Position numbers and translations under genes: made by a program | Notes under the pieces: generated by a model | Told to the model about the DNA's origin: nothing | Database searches by the model: none | The model's input: the letters and a program-made list of their open reading frames with translations, nothing else | Source: Limnohabitans sp. 63ED37-2 | GTDB taxonomy: Bacteria; Pseudomonadota; Gammaproteobacteria; Burkholderiales; Burkholderiaceae_C | DNA: 64,000 nt | Assembly (NCBI RefSeq): GCF_001412535.1 | Contig: NZ_CP011774.1 | Location: 1,669,501 to 1,733,500, forward strand | Reading direction: 5' to 3' | In this document: in pieces, positions 16,534-25,315 of the stretch | Layout of the letters: each line of letters opens with the position of its first letter | Numbering within the stretch: the stretch's first letter is position 1

Positions 16534-17529
16534 TCAGTCGAGCTTGGCGCCGGAAGCCTTGACCACTTGCGACCACTTGGTGAGCTCTTTCTTGATGAAC
16601 GCGTCGAACTGGCCGCCCGTGAGGTTGGGGAACTCTGCGCCTTGGTTGGCCCAGACGGCTTTGGCCTCGTCGGTCAAGCAGGCACGGCGAAATTCCTCAA
16701 TGGCACGCGCTTGGGCATCCGCAGGCGTGCCCTTGGGGGCCCAAACGCCATACCAGGTTGAGACGGTGTAATCGGGCAAACCCAGCTCGGCCGAGCAAGG
16801 CACATCCGGGAAAGCCGCATTGCGCTTGGCCCCCGAGACCATGAGGGCCTTGATGCGGCCGCCCTTGATGTGCGCCGCCGACGAGCCCAGGCCGTCGAAC
16901 ATCATGTCCACGTTGCCCGCGATCAGGTCTTGCAGGGCCGGGCCTGCGCCTCGGTAAGGGATGTGGGTAATGAAGGTCTTGGTCTGCAGCTTAAACAACT
17001 CACCCGCCAAGTGGTGCGAGGTGCCGCCACCTGCCGAGCCGTAGTTCAAACGGGCCGGGTTCTTTTTCAAAAAATCCAGAAAGGCCTTGAAGTCGGCCGC
17101 CTGGACTTTCTTGGGATTGACCACCAGCACCTGTGGCACGCTGGCCACCTGGATGAGGGGGATCAGGTCACGCTCCAGATCGTAGTCCAGTCTCGGGTAC
17201 ATGCTGGGCGCGATGGTGTGGTGCACCGCCCCCATGAAGTAGTTGTAGCCATCGGGCGTAGACTTGGCCGCAATGCCCGCCCCCAGCGTGCCACCCGCAC
17301 CACCACGGTTGTCGATGATCAGCTGTTTGCCCGTGAGCTTGGCAAACGCGGCCGACATGGGCCGCGCAAATGCGTCTGTGCCGCCCCCTGCCGGAAAGGG
17401 CACCACCATGGTCACCGGCTTGCTGGGCCAGCTGCTTTGGGCCTGGGCCCACAGCGGCAGCGAGCCTGTGACGGCCGCCATGGCCTTCAAAAAATCGCGG
17501 CGCTGGCCCCAAGGGTTCATTTCGGTCAT
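16534..17529 (-). CDS. Bug-family (tripartite tricarboxylate transporter) solute-binding protein
   Basis: A periplasmic binding protein of 331 residues. A twin-arginine-like signal (QRRDFLKAMAAV, cleavage near WAQAQ) is followed by the Bug signature WPSKPVTMVVPFPAGGGTD, the DNRGGAGG loop and YGSAGGGTSHHLAGE. Bug proteins bind carboxylates and related acids and may work with TctAB or as sensors. No TctA/TctB genes are here, which is common for this expanded family in Burkholderiales. ATG 17529 with GGAGA upstream is the better start. The position before matB suggests a dicarboxylate ligand. Confidence 0.87.
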   Translation of the reverse strand: MTEMNPWGQRRDFLKAMAAVTGSLPLWAQAQSSWPSKPVTMVVPFPAGGGTDAFARPMSAAFAKLTGKQLIIDNRGGAGGTLGAGIAAKSTPDGYNYFMGAVHHTIAPSMYPRLDYDLERDLIPLIQVASVPQVLVVNPKKVQAADFKAFLDFLKKNPARLNYGSAGGGTSHHLAGELFKLQTKTFITHIPYRGAGPALQDLIAGNVDMMFDGLGSSAAHIKGGRIKALMVSGAKRNAAFPDVPCSAELGLPDYTVSTWYGVWAPKGTPADAQARAIEEFRRACLTDEAKAVWANQGAEFPNLTGGQFDAFIKKELTKWSQVVKASGAKLD

Positions 17530-17610
17530 GTCGTGTCTCCTGGTTTTATTCGGAAACGGCATCATAAAGTTTTTACAAAGACAGGCTTGCGCCGGGGTGT
17601 CACGACCTGA

Positions 17611-18279
17611 TCAGAGAGCAGCCAGCATCTGCAGGGCTTTGGCAAAACCGGCACCGGGCTGGCACACCTCCAGATGCACCACGGGCAAACCGCAGCGCTG
17701 GGCACCGGCCACATTGCGTGGCTGGTCGTCCACAAACACGGCGTGCTCGGCCCGCACCCCCAAGGCATCCAAACACGCCTGGTAAGCGCGGGGATCGGGT
17801 TTGAGGATCTGGGTGTAGGTGGCGTCCACGATCACGTCAAACTGCTGGAGCCAGGGCAGACGTTCGCGAAAATCAGCGCCATAAAACAGATCCAGCTCAT
17901 TGGACAAAATGCCCAGCTTGTAGCCCAGCGCCTTGGCCTGGTGGATAGCCGCCAACGCCTCTGGCCGGATCACGGCCTGTACATCCGCCCCACGAGCGCG
18001 CTGCACAAAGGTCTGCATCTCGGTCCATTCTTCACCCAGCAAGCGCCCAACCTCGCGGGTGCGTTGCATCCAGTAATCGCGTTCGCTGATGCGGTCGGCC
18101 TGCATGGCTTGCCACAGCGCATCGGTTTCAGGCGCAAATGGGCCTTGCCAGGTCAGTGTGCCGGCAGGCAGGCCCAAAGCCGCCTCGCTCAAAGCGTGGG
18201 TTTCAAACAGGGTGCGGCTGATGACGCCGCCAAAGTCCAGAATCAGGGCTTTGTCCTCGGGTCTCAGCGCGTCAGACAT
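17611..18279 (-). CDS. HAD-superfamily hydrolase, subfamily IA
   Basis: A 222-residue cytoplasmic phosphatase-type protein. Motif I is LILDFGGVI (nucleophile Asp, with Gly at the +2 site as in many IA members), motif II is ILSNE, the motif III lysine lies in ILKPDPRAYQ and motif IV is VFVDDQPRNVAGA. A helical cap lies at about 15-90. Substrate unknown. The start overlaps the end of the UPF0261 gene by 8 bases, so it belongs to the operon and probably acts on an intermediate or damaged metabolite. Confidence 0.83.
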   Translation of the reverse strand: MSDALRPEDKALILDFGGVISRTLFETHALSEAALGLPAGTLTWQGPFAPETDALWQAMQADRISERDYWMQRTREVGRLLGEEWTEMQTFVQRARGADVQAVIRPEALAAIHQAKALGYKLGILSNELDLFYGADFRERLPWLQQFDVIVDATYTQILKPDPRAYQACLDALGVRAEHAVFVDDQPRNVAGAQRCGLPVVHLEVCQPGAGFAKALQMLAAL

Positions 18280-19531
18280 GAGGCGCTTTCATGCCCGCAG
18301 CAGGCACCACCAGCCCTTTGGCGAGCCAATCGTCCAACACGGCCAGCACATGCTGCACAAAAGCCGCGTCGTTGATGTGCGCGTCAATGCGCGAAACTTC
18401 CGCTGCGCCCCAATCGCACTGCGCCATTTCGTCCATCATGGCCGCCAGGCCTTCTGGATCGTGCAGCGGTGCACCAGCCCGGTCCCACTCCTGAATGCCT
18501 CGCAAGGGCAGTACCAAGTGCACCGGGCCTTGTGCCTGACGCAATCGGCTGGCCAGCTCGCGGGCGAATTCGCGGCGCATGTTGGCGTCGATGCCCACCG
18601 AAGCGATCAATCGGTTGTGGTCGTGCGAGGGCCGCCCAGCAAAACGCTCGGGCATCTGGCCCCAAGCGGGGTAATCCACCAGGTCGGTGGCGCCGGGGGC
18701 GACGATCATCGGCACGCCTTTGAGGCCCGCGCCCATGAGGCGATCCGGCCCCGCGCTCACCACCGAGCCGCCCATTTGGTTGACCATCTCCTGCAGGCTC
18801 AAATCCATCACGCAGGCAAACTGGCCTTGTGCAGCCAACGATTCAAACGCCCTGCCCCCCATGCCTGTGGTGTGGAACACCGCCAAGTCAAAACCGCGCT
18901 TGTCCAGTTCGGGCTGCAGCTGCACCATGTATTTGAGGCAGCTCGACCCCAAGGACGTCATGCCGACCACCGGCCGCTCGAAACGCGGCACCCGTGCCAC
19001 GCGACACGCCCCCACCACCGCGCCTGCGGCTTGGGCCAGGGCCGACTGACACAGGCTGTTGAGGCCATAGAGGCCACCCGCCCATAGCACCATCATCAGA
19101 TCGGGCGGCATGCGCTCGGGCGGCAAGAGCGGCGAAAACGCCACCGTGGACAGCACCACCTTGGGCACACCCAGCGGCAAGCTGCTGGCGACATCCAGCG
19201 CCAGGTCGGTGCCCATGGTGCCGCCCAGCACCAGCAGACCGTCCATGCGGCCCGTACGCTGCAACTCCGACGCTAGTCGGCTCGCGCCCTGCGCCATGAG
19301 TGCCATGGCGCTGTTTTCGTCGCCGCTGTCCATGACCTGCTGCAACGTCAAGCCCGCAGCCGCCGCCACGTCGGTGTTGGCGATGTCCGGAACCAGCCGG
19401 CCTTTGGCCAGCACCCCCACGTCCATGATCAGCGCTTGCCCGCCAGCGGCCTGCACCTGCTCGCGCATGAAGCCGATCTCGTCGCTTTTGGTGTCGACCG
19501 TGCCGACGATCAGGATGACCGGGCTCTTCAT
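18272..19531 (-). CDS. UPF0261 / Tm-1-like ATP-binding domain protein
   Basis: A 419-residue soluble protein that opens SPVILIVGTVDTKSDEIGF, the signature of the UPF0261 (Tm-1-like) family. It continues with GVPKVVLSTVAFSPL, GMTSLGSSCL and VFHTTGMGGRAFE. The plant relative Tm-1 binds ATP and viral replicase; the bacterial role is unknown, though these proteins occur in catabolic clusters. ATG 19531 overlaps the aminotransferase stop (ATGA), implying coupled translation. The partner PEP-hydrolase-like TIM barrel often found beside this family is not adjacent here. Confidence 0.85.
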   Translation of the reverse strand: MKSPVILIVGTVDTKSDEIGFMREQVQAAGGQALIMDVGVLAKGRLVPDIANTDVAAAAGLTLQQVMDSGDENSAMALMAQGASRLASELQRTGRMDGLLVLGGTMGTDLALDVASSLPLGVPKVVLSTVAFSPLLPPERMPPDLMMVLWAGGLYGLNSLCQSALAQAAGAVVGACRVARVPRFERPVVGMTSLGSSCLKYMVQLQPELDKRGFDLAVFHTTGMGGRAFESLAAQGQFACVMDLSLQEMVNQMGGSVVSAGPDRLMGAGLKGVPMIVAPGATDLVDYPAWGQMPERFAGRPSHDHNRLIASVGIDANMRREFARELASRLRQAQGPVHLVLPLRGIQEWDRAGAPLHDPEGLAAMMDEMAQCDWGAAEVSRIDAHINDAAFVQHVLAVLDDWLAKGLVVPAAGMKAPHV

Positions 19532-20892
19532 GCGCGGCCCTCCTGCACAGCGGCAAAGGCGGCTTCGAGCACGTCGCACATGAAGTCGACCTCCTCGCGG
19601 GTGATGACCAATGGCGGCGACAAGATCAGGTTGGGGCCGGAGATGCGCACCATCAAGCCCGCTTTGTAGGCCGCCTTGGCCACCCGCGCCGGGATGTCGC
19701 TGCTGCGCGTCATAGGGGTGCGCTTGGCCTTGTCGTTCACCATCTCAATGCCCAGCATCAGGCCCACACCACGCACATCGCCCACAAAGCTGCAGGTGTC
19801 CACCAGCTTGCGCAAGCGGGTCTGCAGGTGTGCGCCCATGCGGGCGGCGTTGCCGGGAATGTCCAGCGCCTCAATCTGGTCGAGCGTTGCCAGCGCCGCA
19901 GCAGCCGCAATCGGGTGCGCGCTGTAGGTGTAGCCGTGCGAGACCGAGGCCGTGCCCGTGGTATCGGCGTCAAACACATCGGCAATGCGGCGGTTGATGG
20001 CCGTGGCCCCGAGTGGGATGTAGCCCGAAGAAATGCCCTTGGCCAGGCACCACATGTCGGCATTCACGCCCCACAGGCGCGTGCCAAACATCTCACCGCT
20101 GCGGCCAAAACCCGTCACCACCTCGTCGGCGATCAAGAGCACGCCGTACTTGTCGCAAATCTGGCGCACCAGCGGCCAGTAGTTGGGCGGCGGCACGATC
20201 ACCCCGCCCGCGCCCTGCACCGGCTCGGCGATGAAAGCCGCCACCGTGTCCGGCCCCTGGAACACGATCTCGCGCTCCAGCAACTCGGCGCAGATTTCAC
20301 CCAGTCGGATCGGGTCATCGGTGTAGGGGTTGTGGTAAGCCCAGGGGGTGTCGATGTGGAAGCAACCAGGCAGCAGCGGCTCATAGGCGCGGCGGAAGTT
20401 GGTGTTGCCATTCACGCTCATGCCGCCAAAGTGCACACCGTGGTAACCCTGGCGCAGGCTGATGAACTTGAAGCGGTCGGCCTGGCCCTTCAGCTTCCAG
20501 TACTGGCGGGCCACCTTCAATGCACCCTCCACCGCGTCCGAGCCGCCGTTGGAGAACATGACCGTGGCCACGTCTTCGGGCTGCATCATCTGCACCAGGC
20601 GTTTGGACAACTCAATGGCCCGCACATGCGTGGTGCCGCGGAACACGTTGTAAAACGGCAGCTCGTCCATCTGCGCCACGATGGCGTCGCGTACCGGCTT
20701 GTTGCTGTGGCCCAGGTTGCAGGCCCACAGGCCCCCCACGCCGTCGAGCATCTTGTGGCCATCCACGTCCCAGATCCAGCAGCCCTCGCCTTTGGCGATG
20801 ATGTCGGGGGTGGACTTCTTCATCGCCCCCGGGTGGGCCATGGGGTGCCACAGGTATTGGGCGTTGTCGGCTTTGAGTTGGTCGTTGTTCAT
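19528..20892 (-). CDS. class III PLP-dependent aminotransferase
   Basis: Transfers an amino group, probably from an omega-amino compound (such as putrescine, GABA or beta-alanine) to pyruvate or 2-oxoglutarate. The roughly 454-residue protein has YLWHPMAHPGAM near its start, SNGGSDAVEGALKVAR, the DEVVTGFGRSGEMFG segment and the PLP lysine in LAKGISSGYIPLGA. It resembles the putrescine/beta-alanine-pyruvate group. ATG 20892 has GAG upstream; a GTG at 20910 would overlap the aldehyde dehydrogenase stop (GTGA) and is the alternative. Coupled downstream to the UPF0261 gene. Confidence 0.88.
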   Translation of the reverse strand: MNNDQLKADNAQYLWHPMAHPGAMKKSTPDIIAKGEGCWIWDVDGHKMLDGVGGLWACNLGHSNKPVRDAIVAQMDELPFYNVFRGTTHVRAIELSKRLVQMMQPEDVATVMFSNGGSDAVEGALKVARQYWKLKGQADRFKFISLRQGYHGVHFGGMSVNGNTNFRRAYEPLLPGCFHIDTPWAYHNPYTDDPIRLGEICAELLEREIVFQGPDTVAAFIAEPVQGAGGVIVPPPNYWPLVRQICDKYGVLLIADEVVTGFGRSGEMFGTRLWGVNADMWCLAKGISSGYIPLGATAINRRIADVFDADTTGTASVSHGYTYSAHPIAAAAALATLDQIEALDIPGNAARMGAHLQTRLRKLVDTCSFVGDVRGVGLMLGIEMVNDKAKRTPMTRSSDIPARVAKAAYKAGLMVRISGPNLILSPPLVITREEVDFMCDVLEAAFAAVQEGRA

Positions 20893-20906
20893 CGTTTTCT
20901 CGACAT

Positions 20907-22391
20907 TCACAGTTGAATCCAGGCCGTTTTCAGGTCCAGGTATTTGTCCAAGGCGTGCATCGACTTGTCGTGCCCGTTGCCCGACTGGCGCACCCCGCCC
21001 AGCGGCACGGTGATGTCGGGGCCGCCGTAGGTGTTGACGTGCACCACCCCGGCCTTGATGGCACGCACCATGCGGTGGGCGCGCGAGAGACTACTCGTCC
21101 ACACCCCTGCGGCCAGGCCATAGGTCGAATCGTTGGCCAAGCGCACCGCCTCGGCCTCGTCGTCAAACGGCATCACTGCCAGCACAGGGCCAAAGACTTC
21201 TTCGCGAGCCAAGGTCATATCGGGCGTCACGTCGTCAAACAAGGCTGGGGCCATGTAGCTGCCACCCACCACGGGCTGCAAAGCCTGCCCGCCCACACGC
21301 AGGCGGGCACCCTGCTGCTGAGCGGTCTGCACCGCAGCCAGGTTTTTGGCCAGTTGTCGGGCGCTGCTGACCGCACCGATCTCGGTGCTCACATCCAGCG
21401 GGTCACCCACGCGCAAGCTGGCGGCAATCTTGTGCAAGCGCTCCACGAATTCGTCGTGCACCGAGCGCTGCACCAACAGGCGAGAGCCCGCCACACACAC
21501 CTGACCGCTGTTGCGGAAGATGCCCATGGCTGAGACTTTGGCCGCCTGTGCCAAATCGGGCGCATCGTCAAACACGACATTGGGCGACTTGCCGCCCAGC
21601 TCCAGGTAGACCCGCTTGAGGTTGGACTCGGCCGAAGCCTTGAGCAACATGCGCCCCACCGGGCCGGAGCCGGTGAAGGTCAGGATGTCCACGTCCATGT
21701 GGCGCGCGATCGCCTCGCCCGCCTCTGCACCTGTGCCGGTGACCACATTGAGGACACCCGGCGGCAAACCTGCGTCCAGACACAGCTGCGCCAAACGCAG
21801 CAAAGACAGAGAGGCGTCTTCAGAGGGTTTGAGCACCACCGAGTTGCCCGCTGCCAGCGCCGGGGCGATCTTCCAGGCACCGATCATCAGCGGGAAATTC
21901 CACGGCACGATGGCCCCGACCACCCCCACCGGCTCTTTGTGGACCAAGCCCAACGTGCCTTCAGGTGTGGGCGCAATCTCGCCATTTATCTTGTCCACGC
22001 ACTCTGCGTAATAACGAAAAGTGCCCGCCGCATTGCCCGGCTCGGCCTTCCAGGCCATGGCGATCTCGGTGCCGTTGTCGCGCACGCCCAGCACCGCCAG
22101 CTCGGCGTGATGCGCCTCGATGCGGTCGGCAATGCGGTGCAGCACCTTCTTGCGCTCGGCAGGTGCCATGCGCGACCACACGCCAGACTCGAAGCTGCGG
22201 CGGGCGGCCTTAACAGCGCGGTCGACATCGGCCTGCCCGGCCGCTGCGATGGTGCACAAAGTCTGCCCGTCGATGGGCGAGACCACGAGGAGCATTTGGC
22301 CGGACGCAGCCGCAGCCCACTGCCCGTCGATCAGCAGTCCTTGGTCAGGAATGGGCTGGTGACGCAGCGTGTCGATCTGTTCTTGTTTCAT
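20907..22391 (-). CDS. aldehyde dehydrogenase, PuuC-like
   Basis: Oxidises an aldehyde to an acid with NAD(P)+. The 494-residue protein has the Rossmann part with VPWNFPLMI and FTGSGPVGR, the catalytic Glu in LELGGKSPNVVF and the catalytic Cys in GQVCVAGSRL (about residue 300), then EEVFGPV and the C-terminal GGVRQSGNGHDKS. Sequence style is close to gamma-glutamyl-gamma-aminobutyraldehyde dehydrogenase (PuuC) and AldH. It sits between the ferredoxin (9 bases) and the aminotransferase (overlap or 14 bases). The exact substrate is inferred from context. Confidence 0.9.
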   Translation of the reverse strand: MKQEQIDTLRHQPIPDQGLLIDGQWAAAASGQMLLVVSPIDGQTLCTIAAAGQADVDRAVKAARRSFESGVWSRMAPAERKKVLHRIADRIEAHHAELAVLGVRDNGTEIAMAWKAEPGNAAGTFRYYAECVDKINGEIAPTPEGTLGLVHKEPVGVVGAIVPWNFPLMIGAWKIAPALAAGNSVVLKPSEDASLSLLRLAQLCLDAGLPPGVLNVVTGTGAEAGEAIARHMDVDILTFTGSGPVGRMLLKASAESNLKRVYLELGGKSPNVVFDDAPDLAQAAKVSAMGIFRNSGQVCVAGSRLLVQRSVHDEFVERLHKIAASLRVGDPLDVSTEIGAVSSARQLAKNLAAVQTAQQQGARLRVGGQALQPVVGGSYMAPALFDDVTPDMTLAREEVFGPVLAVMPFDDEAEAVRLANDSTYGLAAGVWTSSLSRAHRMVRAIKAGVVHVNTYGGPDITVPLGGVRQSGNGHDKSMHALDKYLDLKTAWIQL

Positions 22392-22400
22392 GGGCCGCCT

Positions 22401-22715
22401 TCAGTCAGGCACATGCAGCACGATGCCGTCCAGCGCCGCAGAGGCGACCAGCTGACAGCTCAGTCGGCTGCCACTTTGGCGGGGTGCGATGACGATGTCG
22501 AGCATGGCGTTTTCCACTTCGTCCATGGGCGGGCAAGCGACCAGCCAGGCTTCATCGACATAGACATGGCAGGTGGCGCACGACAGGCAGCCACCACATT
22601 CGCCCGCCACGCCGGGGATGCCGTTCATCTGCGCAGCGTCCATCAGGTTGGTGCCGTCATTCACGTCGTCGCTCACGCGATCGCCGTTGCTCATGATCCA
22701 GTGCACTTGGGGCAT
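22401..22715 (-). CDS. adrenodoxin-type [2Fe-2S] ferredoxin
   Basis: A 104-residue electron carrier. Cluster ligands fit C40-x5-C46-x2-C49 and C87, the adrenodoxin/putidaredoxin spacing, with the acidic patch VDEAWL and PPMDEVENAML between. An extra Cys at 43 lies inside the loop. It most likely feeds electrons to the cytochrome P450 two genes upstream. No ferredoxin reductase gene is in the cluster, so a shared reductase must be used. The gene is packed 18 bases after the ligase and 9 before the aldehyde dehydrogenase. Confidence 0.92.
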   Translation of the reverse strand: MPQVHWIMSNGDRVSDDVNDGTNLMDAAQMNGIPGVAGECGGCLSCATCHVYVDEAWLVACPPMDEVENAMLDIVIAPRQSGSRLSCQLVASAALDGIVLHVPD

Positions 22716-22733
22716 GGGGTTTGTTCTTTCAGA

Positions 22734-24026
22734 TCAGATGAATCGGATGTAGTAATCGCGCAGCGCGTCGCCTTCAAGGTCTGCGGTGCGCTCGATCTCG
22801 TGGCGCTTGATGCCCACATGGTTGGCCACCAGGCCTTCGCCCAGCGCTTGCGTGAGCGCGGTGTCGGCTTCGAGCGCATCCAGTGCGCCCGCCAAGGTGC
22901 CCGGCACACTGTGGGTGGCGTCCTTGTTTTCCAGGCAGTCACCGGTTTCGGCGGGCTGCAGCTTGTAAGCGTTGACCACACCCAAACGGGCGGCCTGCAG
23001 CACGGCGGCGGTGTGGGTGTAAGGGTTGGCCGCAGCGTCGCCCATGCGGTGCTCGATGCGAGCACCCGGACCGCTTTCAGCCGACAAGCGCACGGTGACG
23101 CCACGGTGGTCCACCGCCCAGTTTTTCCAAAAGCCAGACAAGCTCGCCGGTTGCAGGCGTTGGTAGGAATTGGCGCACGGAGCCAATAAACCCGCCAGCG
23201 CCTGGTGGTGGTGCATCAGCCCGGCGGTGCAGCCCAGTGTGAGTGCGTTGAACTGGCTGGCATCGTGCCCGCCCGAGATGGCGTTCTGGCCTTGGCCGTC
23301 ACGCAGGCTGAAGTTGATGTGCACCCCGCTGCCCCCCACCGTGAGGATGGGCTTGGGCATGAAGGTCAACACAATGCCGTGCTGGAAAGCGACTTCGCGG
23401 GCCAAGAGGCGGAACAAAAAGATGTCGTCCACCGCCTTGACGGCACGGTCATATTTCAGCGTGAACTCGAACTGCGGCGCGTCGTATTCGGTGTTCATGC
23501 TGTCGATGCGAAAGCCCGCGGCCGTGGCCTTTTCCCAAAGGGCATCGGTGAAGCCCCTGGGGTCGGCAAAAGGGCCGGTGGCATACACATGGGCCGCAGG
23601 CGTGTCGTAGGGTTTGAGCGAGCCGTCCGGCTCAATCTGGAAAGCAAAGGCTTCGAGCTCAATGCCCACCATCGGGTCGTAACCGATGGCTTGCCAGTCG
23701 GCCACGGCTCGCTTGAGCGCACTGCGCCCGCACATGGGCAGCGGTGTGCCGTCGTTGGCTTTCAGATCGCCAATCGCCACCTTCGTGAACGGCTGCCAGC
23801 CCGGACGGATGTCTTCGGCGGTATAGGCTGCCTCCATGTCCGGCAGCCCTTCCATGACCATGGCGCCGGGCACGGGGATCAGCTCTTTTTCATAAGTGAC
23901 GCCAAAGGTGCCTCGGCAAAAACGGGCACCACCGCCTTGCCCGGGTTGGAGCGTGACGTATTTGCCTCGCGCAATGGCCAGGTGGTCGCAAAACAGCACC
24001 CGCAGGCGTTCTTGAACATTGGACAT
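22734..24026 (-). CDS. glutamine-synthetase-family amine ligase (PuuA/GlnT-like)
   Basis: A 430-residue protein of the glutamine synthetase fold. Recognisable parts are the GIELEAFAF Glu cluster, NTEYDAPQFEFTL, the TFMPKPI segment, GSGVHINFSLRD and the SGPGARIEHRMGDAAANPY segment that closes the active site. Such proteins in catabolic operons often join glutamate to an amine (as in PuuA with putrescine or IpuC with isopropylamine) rather than to ammonia. The start at 24026 has GGA upstream. Its place among oxidising and transaminating enzymes supports a gamma-glutamylation role; the amine is unknown. Confidence 0.87.
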   Translation of the reverse strand: MSNVQERLRVLFCDHLAIARGKYVTLQPGQGGGARFCRGTFGVTYEKELIPVPGAMVMEGLPDMEAAYTAEDIRPGWQPFTKVAIGDLKANDGTPLPMCGRSALKRAVADWQAIGYDPMVGIELEAFAFQIEPDGSLKPYDTPAAHVYATGPFADPRGFTDALWEKATAAGFRIDSMNTEYDAPQFEFTLKYDRAVKAVDDIFLFRLLAREVAFQHGIVLTFMPKPILTVGGSGVHINFSLRDGQGQNAISGGHDASQFNALTLGCTAGLMHHHQALAGLLAPCANSYQRLQPASLSGFWKNWAVDHRGVTVRLSAESGPGARIEHRMGDAAANPYTHTAAVLQAARLGVVNAYKLQPAETGDCLENKDATHSVPGTLAGALDALEADTALTQALGEGLVANHVGIKRHEIERTADLEGDALRDYYIRFI

Positions 24027-24049
24027 GGTGATTCCTTTCAACCCTAGGT

Positions 24050-25315
24050 TCAAATGAGGTGCATGCGCACCGGCAGGCGTTTGATGCCACAGACAAAATT
24101 CGAACGCAAAAAGGCGTGTTCACCCGTTTGCTCGATGCGGTCAACACGTTGGATCAGCTCTTGCAATAAGACCCGCAACTCCAGCCGCGCCAGCCACATG
24201 CCCAGACAGGCATGCGCCCCGCCCTGCCCGAATGAAAGGTGTCGGTTCACGCCCCGGTTCAAGTCGACCGTGAACGGCTGCTCAAAAGCCCGCTCATCCC
24301 GGTTGCCCGAGATGAACCAGAGCAGCACCTTGTCGCCCGCCTTGACCTGTTTGCCGTGGTACTCGAAGTCCTCGGTCGCGGTGCGGCGAAAGTGTGTGGC
24401 GGGCGAAGCCCAGCGGATGAACTCGTCGGCCACGCCTTCCCAGGCGGCTTCGCCCTGCACCGCCTTGAGCTGTGCCATCAGGCCCGGCTGGTTGGCCAGC
24501 GCGTGCAAAGCCGCCGCAATCGAATACCGCGTGGTGTCGTTGCCCGCTGCAACCAGCAGGCAAAAGAAGTTGCGGAACTCGGTGTCGCTGATCACATTGC
24601 CTTGCGCGTCGGGCTGGGTGATCAGGTGCAACACGCCGCTGGTGTCACCCGCTGCGCGTTTGCGCGCCATCATTCGGGCCGCGTAATCAAACAGGTCAGC
24701 CCCGGCGGGCGAGCGAAACGGCATGAAGCGGTAGGCCTCGGTGTCCATTTTGTCGACCACATGGCTGGTGAAATCGCTGTCGGTGTTGGCCATGAGCGCG
24801 TCGCCCTTGTCCACCAGCCAATCCAGGTCCTCCTCGGGCAGTCCCGCAATTCGCCCGAGCATGCGCATGGGCAGCTGGCGGGCAATCTGGTGCGTGGCGT
24901 CAAACTCGCCTTGGCCAAGGGCCTGGTCGAGGATGCCCACACACAGCTCACGGATCTGGTCTTCGTACAGCGCCATCATGGGCTTGGAAAAGGCCTTGGC
25001 CACCAGCATGCGGGTGCGGGTGTGCTCGGGCGGGTCGGTCTCCTGGAAGGTGCGCCGCGCCATGTACTCCTCGTGCGTCTGGTCTTCCATGCGGATACCT
25101 TGGGCAGAACTCAAGCGCTGGTGGTTGCGGTTGAGCTCCAGAATGTCGGCATGCCGCGTGACCGACCAAAAGCCCTTGCCTTCGGACCAGTCGCACCAGG
25201 CCATCGGGTCCTCGTCGCGCAGGCGCTGGAAAGTGTTGTGCGGCGTGCCGTTCACATAGCTGTCGTGGTCCGCCAAGTCGGCGTGGCCATCGTCGGTGGG
25301 GTGCCAGACGGTCAT
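24050..25315 (-). CDS. cytochrome P450
   Basis: A 421-residue soluble bacterial P450. The I-helix has AAGNDTTRYS (oxygen activation), the K-helix has EFIR (ExxR) and the heme loop is FGQGGAHACLG with Cys370 as thiolate ligand, the one-residue-longer form seen in CYP125-like families. An acyl chain, terpenoid or cyclic amine substrate are all possible. It overlaps the amidotransferase gene by 4 bases (ATGA) and lies 23 bases before the ligase, so it is a core gene of the operon. Electrons probably come from the ferredoxin at 22401-22715. Confidence 0.92.
   Translation of the reverse strand: MTVWHPTDDGHADLADHDSYVNGTPHNTFQRLRDEDPMAWCDWSEGKGFWSVTRHADILELNRNHQRLSSAQGIRMEDQTHEEYMARRTFQETDPPEHTRTRMLVAKAFSKPMMALYEDQIRELCVGILDQALGQGEFDATHQIARQLPMRMLGRIAGLPEEDLDWLVDKGDALMANTDSDFTSHVVDKMDTEAYRFMPFRSPAGADLFDYAARMMARKRAAGDTSGVLHLITQPDAQGNVISDTEFRNFFCLLVAAGNDTTRYSIAAALHALANQPGLMAQLKAVQGEAAWEGVADEFIRWASPATHFRRTATEDFEYHGKQVKAGDKVLLWFISGNRDERAFEQPFTVDLNRGVNRHLSFGQGGAHACLGMWLARLELRVLLQELIQRVDRIEQTGEHAFLRSNFVCGIKRLPVRMHLI

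Noticed and set aside
18230..18279. HAD protein lacking the second Asp of motif I (DFGGV)
   Set aside because: DFGGV is common in subfamily IA hydrolases, so this is not evidence of inactivation.
24173..24210. Heme loop of the P450 one residue longer than the textbook motif
   Set aside because: CYP125-like families carry the same F-G-x-G-G-x-H-x-C-x-G form, so it is normal.
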